In this document: positions 33,526-41,153 of the stretch, piece after piece | Layout: the number at the start of each line of letters is the position of its first letter | Numbering within the stretch: the stretch's first letter is position 1 | Source of the DNA: JBBRNH01 sp038230415 | GTDB lineage: Bacteria > Bacteroidota > Bacteroidia > Cytophagales > Spirosomataceae | DNA length: 41,283 nucleotides | Direction: 5' to 3' | Assembly: GCA_038230415.1 (NCBI GenBank) | Contig: JBBRNH010000042.1 | Coordinates: 1 to 41,283, forward strand | Notes under the pieces: model-generated | The model's database searches: none | The model's input: the letters and a program-made list of their open reading frames with translations, nothing else | Told to the model about the DNA's origin: nothing | Position numbers and translations under genes: made by a program

Positions 33526-33861
33526 ATGAATCGGCTCGACAAACACAATGTAACCCCGCTAAACACCATTGAGAAGGCCCTTGACTTCTATAATTCGAGG
33601 CTTTGGTTGCGTGTTTTGGCTCACGCAGCCTATATTTTTGCTTACTACACAAGTGTTTCATCAGAATTCAGTTCTGAAAAATTCACATACGCTAGCAACT
33701 TTTACGTCTATTTTGTAACTAATGTCATCAGTAGTTACTTTATTTTTTATTACCTCCTGCCTAAATTCTTTTTTACCGAAAGATACCGACAGTTTTTTCT
33801 CTTCTTTTGTCTTTGGTATTTTATTCCTTTCAGTTATTTCACATATTTGTTTATTAGCTAG
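33526..33861 (+). CDS. Membrane N-terminal part of a LytS-like sensor kinase, cut by TAG
   Basis: A 111-residue product with at least two or three hydrophobic segments (LWLRVLAHAAYIFAYYT; YFVTNVISSYFIFYYLL; FFLFFCLWYFIPFSYF), as in the membrane domain of LytS-like kinases of Bacteroidota. It ends at TAG 33859-33861 and the same frame goes on as VFMLNDLKDYH into the kinase part (33868-34671). So this is one kinase gene interrupted by an in-frame stop, a real split into two coupled genes, or a sequence error. Start at ATG 33526, chosen over an upstream GTG that overlaps the promoter zone. Confidence 0.6.
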   Translation: MNRLDKHNVTPLNTIEKALDFYNSRLWLRVLAHAAYIFAYYTSVSSEFSSEKFTYASNFYVYFVTNVISSYFIFYYLLPKFFFTERYRQFFLFFCLWYFIPFSYFTYLFIS

Positions 33862-33867
33862 GTATTC

Positions 33868-34671
33868 ATGCTCAATGATCTCAAAGATTATCACGCGAGC
33901 GAATTTAATAATCCCTATTTGCTTTTTATACAATCCTTTGAAAGAGATGGGCTTTTAGGTCATTTCAAGAGTGTACCTTTTGCATACATGGTTATTTATG
34001 AATTTAGAAATCAGTTCGGGATCATTCTCTTAGTTAAATCGTTGAAGTATTTTTTTGAAAATACCATCAAACAAAAGCACCTTAATGAACTCAACTATAA
34101 CCTCGAAGCACAATTCTTGCAAAGCCAGCTCAATCCGCATTTTTTGTTCAACTCGCTCAATAATATTTATGGATTGATAATGAACCGCAAATCCGAAACG
34201 GAGGTTGCCATTGGTCAGTTGCAGAGTTTACTCAAACAGTCTTTTAGTGATACCACTGGCGACAAAGTGCCGCTACAAGCGGAGATTGAATATTTAAAAA
34301 ACTACATAAATCTTGAAAAAATCAGGCATGACCAAAATGTAAAAATTGACTTTGAAATTGACGAAAGTAGTCTCAAAAACCAGTTAATCGCTCCCCGTGT
34401 ACTACTTCCGTTTGTAGAAAACGCGTTTAAACATGGCCTTCATAACAACCTCGACTATGCCACGATTCAACTGTCGCTAACTGTAAAAGATAGTCAGTTA
34501 GCATTTAGCGTAATGAATACAAAGCCAAAAATGCAGTCTAAAAAGTCACCTGTAGGCGGCATTGGTTTGGTGAATATCAAGCGTAGATTATCACTACTTT
34601 ACCCAGCACATTCTTTACAAATTCAAGACTATACAGACAGCTATGAAATCAATCTCACTCTATTTTTATAG
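33868..34671 (+). CDS. LytS-like histidine kinase, catalytic part (same frame as 33526-33861)
   Basis: A 267-residue product from an ATG 6 bp after the TAG of the preceding frame. It keeps about two hydrophobic stretches (up to ~residue 60), then the His_kinase domain with phospho-acceptor His91 in SQLNPHFLFNSLNNIYGL, DKVPLQAEIEYLKNYINLE, the N-box PFVENAFKHG with Asn185, and GGIGLVNIKRRLSLLYP (G box). The catalytic half therefore looks active even if separated from the first half. It overlaps the start of the second kinase by 29 bp, and a LytTR regulator follows, forming a kinase-kinase-regulator operon. Confidence 0.82.
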   Translation: MLNDLKDYHASEFNNPYLLFIQSFERDGLLGHFKSVPFAYMVIYEFRNQFGIILLVKSLKYFFENTIKQKHLNELNYNLEAQFLQSQLNPHFLFNSLNNIYGLIMNRKSETEVAIGQLQSLLKQSFSDTTGDKVPLQAEIEYLKNYINLEKIRHDQNVKIDFEIDESSLKNQLIAPRVLLPFVENAFKHGLHNNLDYATIQLSLTVKDSQLAFSVMNTKPKMQSKKSPVGGIGLVNIKRRLSLLYPAHSLQIQDYTDSYEINLTLFL

Positions 34672-35698
34672 CAAACGCTACTTGCTATTTGACATCCTGT
34701 TTTGGGGATTTTGGTTTTTGAACCTCTGTGTGTACATAGGTGAGTTTGAAAATACGTTTTCGTCGGGTGCGATAGCCCATTCTACTGGAAATATACTTGT
34801 AATATATGGATTTTACAGATTGATATCCTTCCTTATGAAGCGATTTTTTGAAGATTCTAAATACTTAATATACATTTTATTGGTACTTGTAATTGGGGGT
34901 GAAGTGAGGTTAATCATGAATGAGGTTTTTTGGCAATTAACGCTCAAATACTTAGATTTTGGTACATTCAACAGTTATTACAACAATATGGTCAATATAG
35001 AAGGTGTTGGATTTTATAACAGGGTTAAACGCTTTGGTTCACTATTCGGGTTTATAGTATTCTTTCAGTTTCAGCGTTTGTTTATTATAGCACTCAAACT
35101 AATGTTTGATTTTACTTTAGAGCTAAAGAAAAATAATGCGTTAGAGAAAAATAGAAGCGACTTAGAAATCAAACTCTTAAAGTCGCAAATCAACCCGAAA
35201 TTTATTGACGAAACATTAGAAAATATTAAAAAAACGGCAAAAAATAACCCCGAAAAAGCTGAGTTAATGACGCTCAAACTCTCGAATGCCACCCGCTACA
35301 CGTTTTACGAAACCGACGTAGAAAAAGTGCCATTGCAAAAAGAATTGGATTTTTTGATACATTACATAGATTTGCAAGAAACCCGTCTTACAGACCAAGC
35401 CAACATAAACCTCAGACTCAAAACCAACGCGCTCGATGGCCTGACTATTAGCCCGTTGTTGGTTTTTCCGATGTTGGAAAAGGCCTTTCGGTGTATCAAA
35501 TCACAGTGCGATATTGATATAAAAGTACGAGAATCGGTTCTTGAACTTAAAATTGAGTCAGATACTGTACCTAACTGCCAACATACAGGCGTAGAAAACA
35601 CCCAAAAACGCTTGGAAGCCCTGTATCCAAACAAATACAGGCTGCAGGTAGTCGAAATTGAAGAGAATTTTAAAATAGATTTAAAATTAGAATTATGA
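34643..35698 (+). CDS. LytS-like histidine pseudokinase
   Basis: A 351-residue protein with several membrane helices in the first ~155 residues, a linker coiled coil, and a domain aligned to His_kinase. The phospho-acceptor is missing: INPKFIDETLENIK has Lys186 where the family has His (NPHF). The N-box is also lost: PMLEKAFR has Lys280 where PFVENAF needs Asn. The G-rich ATP-lid motif GGIGLxNxxxRL is reduced to GVENTQKRLEALYP. KVPLQKELDFLIHYIDLQE and the RLEALYP end are kept, so the fold is recognisable. It probably works as a sensor or allosteric partner of the active kinase encoded just upstream. It overlaps that gene by 29 bp and the regulator start by ATGA. Confidence 0.82.
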   Translation: MKSISLYFYSKRYLLFDILFWGFWFLNLCVYIGEFENTFSSGAIAHSTGNILVIYGFYRLISFLMKRFFEDSKYLIYILLVLVIGGEVRLIMNEVFWQLTLKYLDFGTFNSYYNNMVNIEGVGFYNRVKRFGSLFGFIVFFQFQRLFIIALKLMFDFTLELKKNNALEKNRSDLEIKLLKSQINPKFIDETLENIKKTAKNNPEKAELMTLKLSNATRYTFYETDVEKVPLQKELDFLIHYIDLQETRLTDQANINLRLKTNALDGLTISPLLVFPMLEKAFRCIKSQCDIDIKVRESVLELKIESDTVPNCQHTGVENTQKRLEALYPNKYRLQVVEIEENFKIDLKLEL

Positions 35699-36459
35699 AC
35701 AAAATAACCTGTCTCATCGTCGAAGACGAGCCTATTGCCCAAGATATTATCGAAAATTTTATTGGGAGACTACCATTTTTAGAACTCGTGGGCAATGTTG
35801 GTAATGTTTTTGATGCTTATGAGGTACTCTCTCGGCAAGCGGTGGACTTAATTTTTTGTGATATTGAAATGCCGCAAATTTCGGGTCTCGAATTTTTAAA
35901 ATCACTTTCAAATCGTCCACAAGTTATTATGACTACTGCTTTTCACCAATACGCCCACGAGGGTTTTGAATTAGACGTAACTGATTATTTGCTAAAACCC
36001 ATCGCCTTTGAGCGATTCTTGCGGACAGTACACAAAGTCAAAGAAAAAATTGATGCCAAGAATATCCTAAGCCAAAGCCGAGCGGAAGCGAAGATACCAA
36101 GCCCCGCTACCACCACAGCATCACAGTCTGCCGAAGACCATATTTTTGTGAAAGAAAATGGTGATTTGGTAAAAGTATTTTTAGCTGACATTCAATATGT
36201 TGAAGCTATGAAAGACTACGTGAAAATCTATATTCAAGACCGATTTATTGTAACGTACCTTACCATGAAAAAAATGGAAGAGAGTCTGCCAGAAGATACT
36301 TTTTTGAGAATTCATAAGTCATACATTACCAATCTGAAGCATATAAAAGGTATATCGGGCAATATGTTAGGGATGATTTCAAATACTCAAATCCCTATTG
36401 GAATGCAGTATAGAGACGGACTTTTATCCAAAATCGGGCATCAGATGGTGATGCGGTGA
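35695..36459 (+). CDS. LytTR-type response regulator
   Basis: A 254-residue regulator. Receiver domain (1-~120): acidic pair Glu10/Asp11 in VEDE, phospho-acceptor Asp56 in IFCDIEMP, Thr80/81 and Lys101 in LLKPIAFERFLR. After a Ser/Ala/Thr-rich linker (~130-146) comes a LytTR DNA-binding domain (~148-254): DHIFVKENGDLVKVFLADI, YVEAMKDYVKIYI and FLRIHKSYITNLKHIKGI. It should be phosphorylated by the kinase pair upstream (ATGA overlap) and bind direct-repeat operators, possibly at the divergent receptor gene. Confidence 0.93.
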   Translation: MNKITCLIVEDEPIAQDIIENFIGRLPFLELVGNVGNVFDAYEVLSRQAVDLIFCDIEMPQISGLEFLKSLSNRPQVIMTTAFHQYAHEGFELDVTDYLLKPIAFERFLRTVHKVKEKIDAKNILSQSRAEAKIPSPATTTASQSAEDHIFVKENGDLVKVFLADIQYVEAMKDYVKIYIQDRFIVTYLTMKKMEESLPEDTFLRIHKSYITNLKHIKGISGNMLGMISNTQIPIGMQYRDGLLSKIGHQMVMR

Positions 36460-36578
36460 GACTAAATCGCGTTTGGTTTTTACTACTGTAGGTCACTAAA
36501 AAAAAGGTTAAATTAGGTAGAAATAAATTGGCACTCAGTTCGGTTTATTATTAAATAGTTCGGTCGGTTTCCTGCTGG

Positions 36579-36923
36579 CTAATAGTTGGTGATGACCCGC
36601 AGAAAATGGTTGAATGCAACGGGTTTCAAGAGATAATTGAGTACGTCGAGGGCAAACCCGGCAACGGCATAATCGGGCGAGGCCGTAATCAGGATCACCT
36701 GCGGGCGGGGTGCGGTGAGGGCTTTCAGGAAGTCAACCCCGGTCATTTCGGCCATCTCCACATCGAGCAAAATCAGGTCGGGCTGCCGTTGCTGCACGGC
36801 TAATAGGGCTTCCACGGCATTGTAATGTTGTCCTACAAGGCCAAGAGTGGCTACACGCTGAACAAATTTTTCCAGCACGGCCCGCGCCGGTTCTTCATCG
36901 TCAATAATGCAGCAGGCCAACAT
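36579..36923 (-). CDS. Receiver-domain response regulator lacking its LytTR output domain
   Basis: 114 residues from ATG 36923: CCIIDDEEPARAVLEKF (acidic pair at 8-9), phospho-acceptor Asp54 in LILLDVEMAEMTGVDFL, Thr80 and Lys100 in LLKPVAFNHFLRV. The protein stops right after the receiver, where LytTR regulators of this type continue through a linker into the DNA-binding domain. So it is a truncated regulator or a stand-alone receiver. Base use is GC-rich like the flanks, unlike the neighbouring LytTR gene. The 36460-36578 gap contains no DNA-binding domain remnant that I can see. It diverges from the glycosyltransferase gene. Confidence 0.7.
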   Translation of the reverse strand: MLACCIIDDEEPARAVLEKFVQRVATLGLVGQHYNAVEALLAVQQRQPDLILLDVEMAEMTGVDFLKALTAPRPQVILITASPDYAVAGFALDVLNYLLKPVAFNHFLRVITNY

Positions 36924-36999
36924 CGGGGTCATAAACGGGCAACACGATTGCCGCCAACTTATACCGATTCCCGCGCAATACTCCGAACTTTGGCCCAGA

Positions 37000-38133
37000 A
37001 TGCTGACCATCATCAACCGCCACTACCCGCCCAACCCCGGCATCACTGGTGAATCGGCCTGGGATTTAGCCAAATACCTCATCGAGCAGCACGGTATTCA
37101 GGTGATTGTGGTCTGCGTAAATCGGTCAGACGATGGCGGGGGCCACAGCCGCAAACCCGTCGGCGAGGTGCATACCATCAACACCGTATATCGGGGCAGA
37201 AACAGTATTTTGAAACTAATTTCTGGATTTCTGGACGGTTTCTTTCTAATACGAAAGGCATTGCAGGTCGGTAAAGGCCCGTTTTTGGTCATGACCAGCC
37301 CGCCGTTGTTGCCGTTTTGGGCTTCGGTTATGCTTCGCAAACGGGGTTTCTGGCTCTGGTCAATGGACTTGTTTCCCGAAGGATTCGCGGCAGAAGGCAA
37401 AATCAGCCCCACAAACCCGGTCTATCGCTGGATAATCCGGCAGACCTACCGCACCCCCCCGCAGCAACTCATCGCCCTCGGCCCGATGCAGGCCGCCCAC
37501 GTCCGGGCCAAGTATAACCGCCCCGATTTGCCAACCCACATCTTGCCCTGTGGTGTATTGATGCACCAGCACCGCGACCCCAACCGCCCCGCCTGGCGAG
37601 CCGACGATGGCAAAATATACCTCGGCTACGCGGGTAATATCGGTGCGGCTCATTCGGTAGTGTTCCTGCAAAGCGTCCTAAAATACCTTGACTCAGTGCG
37701 GTTTACGCTGGTTTTAGCCCTGTATGGTCCCAACGCTGATCAGGTTATCCGGCAAGCCACCGGGTGCGACGGGGTGGTTCTGTTGCCCAACATTCCGCGT
37801 AGTCAGCTTCACTGGTTAGACTGGCAGTTGGTGAGTTTGCGGCCCGAATGGACGCACATTGCCGTACCGTCAAAAGCGGTGAGTGCAGTTTGTGCCGGTT
37901 CGCCGATTGTGTTTTGCGGCAGTGCCGACAGTGATACCTACGTCCTGTTGAAAGATGCAACCGTCTTGATTGATGTCGAACGGACAGACATAGACGAGCA
38001 GGTTGCCGCTGTATTGCAAGGCATCACACCCGCTTTGTTAATTGAAAAACGGGCCGCTGCCTGGCAGTTGGCTGTTCAATTGCAACAAAAAGTTGACGAA
38101 ACCTATCAGGAATTAGCCGCGCTTACTGTGTGA
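37000..38133 (+). CDS. GT-B glycosyltransferase (WcaI/WbuB-like)
   Basis: A 377-residue protein from ATG 37000; longer starts overlap the divergent receiver gene. It begins MLTIINRHYPPNPGITGESAWDL, typical of GT4 enzymes of the WcaI/WbuB type, followed by a helix FLDGFFLIRKALQV and MTSPPLLPFWASVML. The donor side has LGYAGNIGAAHS, VLLPNIPRSQLHWLDWQLVSLRP and IAVPSKAVSAVCAGSPIVF, the last being the sugar-nucleotide site. It is probably another assembly enzyme for surface glycan, though 7 kb from the main locus. Donor and acceptor unknown. Confidence 0.82.
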   Translation: MLTIINRHYPPNPGITGESAWDLAKYLIEQHGIQVIVVCVNRSDDGGGHSRKPVGEVHTINTVYRGRNSILKLISGFLDGFFLIRKALQVGKGPFLVMTSPPLLPFWASVMLRKRGFWLWSMDLFPEGFAAEGKISPTNPVYRWIIRQTYRTPPQQLIALGPMQAAHVRAKYNRPDLPTHILPCGVLMHQHRDPNRPAWRADDGKIYLGYAGNIGAAHSVVFLQSVLKYLDSVRFTLVLALYGPNADQVIRQATGCDGVVLLPNIPRSQLHWLDWQLVSLRPEWTHIAVPSKAVSAVCAGSPIVFCGSADSDTYVLLKDATVLIDVERTDIDEQVAAVLQGITPALLIEKRAAAWQLAVQLQQKVDETYQELAALTV

Positions 38134-38167
38134 AATTTCTGTGAACAGATGCCGATAATTCCGTCAT

Positions 38168-38201
38168 TTTGGCTTTTGGTCGTATAATGCAGATAAATTT
38201 G
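38168..38201 (+). promoter_or_regulatory. Promoter of pfkA
   Basis: TTTG (38168-38171), 22 nt, then TAAATTTG (38194-38201). This leaves a leader of about 60 nt before the ATG at 38265. Confidence 0.5.
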
Positions 38202-38264
38202 CCCGGTTATCAGTGCAAATTGTTGGTTGAATTGTTCTTTTTCGATATAAAATAGACCTAACCC

Positions 38265-39239
38265 ATGAAACGAATTGCGGTGTTTACCTCCGGGGGCGAT
38301 GCGCCGGGCATGAATGCCTGTATCCGGGCTGTTGTCCGGGGGTCGGTCTATCATGGTCTTGAAGTATTTGGGATTCGTCGGGGGTACAGCGGGATGATAA
38401 ATGGCGATATTTTTCAGATGACATCCCATTCGGTCAGCAACATTGTGCAGCGCGGGGGAACGATTCTGAAATCAGCCCGGAGTAAAGAATTTATGACCCC
38501 CGAAGGCCGACAAAAAGCGCACGAACAGATTCAAAAGTTTGGTATCGAGGGCCTGATTGCTATCGGCGGTAACGGCACCTTTACCGGAGCCACCATCTTT
38601 TTTGACGAATATGGTATTCCCACCGTCGGTGCACCCGGCACGATTGATAACGACCTCTACGGCACCGACTACACCATTGGTTTCGACACCGCTGTAAACA
38701 CAGCCCTCGAAGCGATTGACAAAATCCGCGATACGGCAGACTCGCACGACCGCGTATTTTTTGTGGAAGTCATGGGCCGCGATTCGGGCTACATCGCTAT
38801 TCAGTCGGGCATTGCGGGCGGTGCCGAACTGGTTATGGTGCCGGAAGTTCTCACGCCTATCAGCGAAGTTGTGGAGGTATTACGGCAGGGCTGGAGTCGC
38901 CAGAAATCATCGTCTATTATTGTTGTGGCAGAGGGAGAAGTTGAAGGCAACGGGGCCGAAATCGCCGAAAAAATCCGCGCCCGGCTCGATATGGATTTAG
39001 ACATTCGGGTAACAACGCTCGGCCACATTCAGCGCGGGGGCATCCCAACGGCCTACGACCGGATTCTTGCCAGTCGGCTCGGTTTGGGGGCGTTAGAAGG
39101 CTTGATGAACGGAGAGAAAAACGTCATGGCGGGCATCATCAATAACGAACTCGTTTACACGCCCTTTCGCGATACCATCCGGCTGCCCAAACCCATCAAC
39201 GAAGACTTGCTGCGGATGGTGAAAGTATTGTCGGTGTAG
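38265..39239 (+). CDS. pfkA: ATP-type 6-phosphofructokinase
   Basis: Commits fructose 6-phosphate to glycolysis. The 324 residues align with E. coli PfkA: FTSGGDAPGMNACIR at 7-21, GGNGTFTGA at 101-109, PGTIDNDLYGTDYTIGFDTA with catalytic Asp128, MGRDSGY at 170-176, and LGHIQRGG. Gly104 and the PGTIDND motif (not PKTIDND) favour ATP over PPi. Odd: position 103 is Asn where E. coli has the Mg-coordinating Asp103. Whether this is normal in this lineage I cannot check. It is monocistronic, with an inverted-repeat element between it and pruA. Confidence 0.95.
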   Translation: MKRIAVFTSGGDAPGMNACIRAVVRGSVYHGLEVFGIRRGYSGMINGDIFQMTSHSVSNIVQRGGTILKSARSKEFMTPEGRQKAHEQIQKFGIEGLIAIGGNGTFTGATIFFDEYGIPTVGAPGTIDNDLYGTDYTIGFDTAVNTALEAIDKIRDTADSHDRVFFVEVMGRDSGYIAIQSGIAGGAELVMVPEVLTPISEVVEVLRQGWSRQKSSSIIVVAEGEVEGNGAEIAEKIRARLDMDLDIRVTTLGHIQRGGIPTAYDRILASRLGLGALEGLMNGEKNVMAGIINNELVYTPFRDTIRLPKPINEDLLRMVKVLSV

Positions 39240-39252
39240 AACAATTGACATA

Positions 39253-39320
39253 TTCGTAGTTTGTAGTGGTTGACTACAAACCAATTACCTGGCCGATAAC
39301 CACAAACTACAAACCACGAA
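39253..39320. repeat. Palindromic repeat element between pfkA and pruA
   Basis: TTCGTAGTTTGTAGT (from 39253) is complementary, with one mismatch, to ACTACAAACCACGAA (ending 39320), and each arm is followed inward by GGTT/AACC. The middle adds ACTACAAACC. It is a REP-like element; related CAAACCA words occur inside the methylase gene at 19654-19674. Confidence 0.6.
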
Positions 39321-39329
39321 TTGATCTCT

Positions 39330-40964
39330 ATGTCAACCCTCGGCATTTTCAACGTTCCGGCCCCAATTAACGAGCCGGTAAAAGAGTACCGCCCCGGATC
39401 TGCCGAACGCCTGGCCGTTCAGCAAGCCCTGGCCGACTACCGCAGTCAGGAAACCGATGTGCCAATGTACATTGGTAATCAGGAAGTTAGAACTGAACTA
39501 AAACTCCGTATTAGTCCTCCGCACGACCATCAGCACACGCTCGGTTACTTCTATGAGGGCAACGCACAACACGTTCAGCAAGCCGTTGACGGGGCTTTAT
39601 CAGCAAAAAAAGCGTGGGCTAATCTGCCCTGGGAGCATCGGGCCGCTATTTTCCTGAAAGCGGCTGACCTTTTGGCCGGACCCTACCGCGCCCGAATCAA
39701 TGCCGCCACGATGCTCGGACAATCGAAAAATGTGTATCAAGCCGAAATTGATTCAGCTTGCGAGTTGATTGACTTCTTCCGATTCAACGCGCATTTCATG
39801 GCCGAGATTTACCGGCAACAGCCCAACTCGTCGCCCGGAGTCTGGAACCGCAGTGAATATCGCCCGCTCGAAGGCTTCGTTCTTGCCGTTACGCCCTTCA
39901 ACTTCACGGCCATTGCCGGAAATTTACCCACCTCAGCGGCTATGATGGGCAACGTAGTCGTCTGGAAACCAGCCTACACGCAGATTTTGTCGGCGCAGAT
40001 TATCATGCAGGTTTTGCAGGAAGCGGGGTTGCCCGACGGCGTGATTAACCTGATTTACGTGGATGGGCCGGTAGCGGGCGAAGTCGTTTTCAACCATCCC
40101 GATTTTGCCGGATTGCACTTCACGGGCAGCACGGGCGTGTTTCAGCAACTCTGGAAAACCATCGGCAATAACATCAGCATGTACCGCAGTTATCCGCGCA
40201 TTGTGGGCGAAACGGGTGGCAAAGACTTCATATTCGTACATGAATCGGCTGATGTTCAGGCGGTTGTGACAGGCATGATCCGGGGTGCTTTTGAGTATCA
40301 GGGGCAAAAATGCTCGGCGGCATCGCGGGCATACATACCATCGTTGCTGTGGCAGCAGATTTCAGAACTGTTGAAAACCGAGATGGCGACGTTAAAAATG
40401 GGCGGTGCCGAAGACTTCACCAACTTCATCAACGCCGTTATTGATCAACGCGCTTTCGACCGCATTAATACGTACCTGCAAAACGCCAAGCAAGACCCCA
40501 ACGCCGATATCATCATCGGCGGCAACGCCGATGATTCAGTTGGTTATTTCATTGAGCCGACAGTAATTAAAGTATCAGACCCCCACCATCAGCTACTATG
40601 CAGTGAGTTATTCGGCCCCGTACTGACGGTTTATGTGTATGACCCGGCCCAACTCGACGGAACTATTGCACTGGTAAACACCACCTCACCGTATGCCCTG
40701 ACCGGGGCCATCTTCGCCCGCGACCGTTACACCATCAACTACCTCAGTGAGCAACTTTCCGACAGCGCGGGTAACTTCTACATCAATGACAAACCGACTG
40801 GGGCCGTTGTCGGTCAGCAGCCATTCGGCGGGGCGCGGGGTTCGGGCACGAACGACAAAGCCGGGTCAATCCTGAACCTGTTGCGCTGGGTATCAGCCCG
40901 AACTATCAAAGAGACTTTCGTTTCACCCACGCAGTACGGTTATCCGTTCCTGCAAGCCGACTAA
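39330..40964 (+). CDS. pruA: L-glutamate gamma-semialdehyde dehydrogenase (P5C dehydrogenase)
   Basis: Oxidises glutamate 5-semialdehyde to glutamate with NAD+, the second step of proline use. The 544 residues from ATG 39330 have the ALDH4 layout: an N-terminal helix region (EYRPGSAERLAVQQALADYR), YFYEGNAQHVQQAVDGAL, AVTPFNFTAIAGNLP (NAD binding), GETGGKDF with Glu294, and YQGQKCSAASRAY with catalytic Cys328. NFYINDKPTGAVVGQQPFGG and the tail SPTQYGYPFLQ are typical of PruA. It is the stand-alone form without a PutA proline dehydrogenase domain. The stop codon lies inside a terminator hairpin. Confidence 0.96.
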   Translation: MSTLGIFNVPAPINEPVKEYRPGSAERLAVQQALADYRSQETDVPMYIGNQEVRTELKLRISPPHDHQHTLGYFYEGNAQHVQQAVDGALSAKKAWANLPWEHRAAIFLKAADLLAGPYRARINAATMLGQSKNVYQAEIDSACELIDFFRFNAHFMAEIYRQQPNSSPGVWNRSEYRPLEGFVLAVTPFNFTAIAGNLPTSAAMMGNVVVWKPAYTQILSAQIIMQVLQEAGLPDGVINLIYVDGPVAGEVVFNHPDFAGLHFTGSTGVFQQLWKTIGNNISMYRSYPRIVGETGGKDFIFVHESADVQAVVTGMIRGAFEYQGQKCSAASRAYIPSLLWQQISELLKTEMATLKMGGAEDFTNFINAVIDQRAFDRINTYLQNAKQDPNADIIIGGNADDSVGYFIEPTVIKVSDPHHQLLCSELFGPVLTVYVYDPAQLDGTIALVNTTSPYALTGAIFARDRYTINYLSEQLSDSAGNFYINDKPTGAVVGQQPFGGARGSGTNDKAGSILNLLRWVSARTIKETFVSPTQYGYPFLQAD

Positions 40965-40987
40965 AAAAAGTCATTTTTTTTAGTCGG
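40957..40987. terminator. Bidirectional intrinsic terminator overlapping the pruA stop
   Basis: CCGACTAAAAAAA (40957-40969) and TTTTTTTAGTCGG (40975-40987) form a perfect 13-bp stem with a 5-nt loop. The pruA stop codon (40962-40964) lies in the left arm. The A/T runs would allow termination from either side. Confidence 0.75.
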
Positions 40988-40991
40988 AGCT

Positions 40992-41021
40992 TTTGTTCGC
41001 TAAAAAATACCCCTACCTTTG
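40992..41021 (+). promoter_or_regulatory. rRNA operon promoter
   Basis: TTTG (40992-40995), 18 nt, then TACCTTTG (41014-41021), a strong Bacteroidota promoter. An A-rich stretch sits in the spacer. Transcription should start near 41028, about 126 nt before mature 16S rRNA. Confidence 0.8.
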
Positions 41022-41153
41022 CAGTCCCAAATCGAAGAAACATCCGCCGAAAGGCGGTGTTTTGAGCATTGGGAACCGTTCTTTGTCGTATTGGCATCAA
41101 AAAATTAGTAGGCAAACACACAGCAGACAGTTTATCTGTATGCACAATTATTT
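41022..41153 (+). promoter_or_regulatory. rRNA leader with hairpin and boxA-like motif
   Basis: CCGCC-GAAA-GGCGG forms a GNRA-capped hairpin at 41045-41058. GTTCTTTGTCGTATTGG follows near 41079-41095, similar to the boxA-like GTTCTTTGACATATTG found before 16S genes in Bacteroidota (from memory). It likely serves antitermination and precursor processing. Confidence 0.55.
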
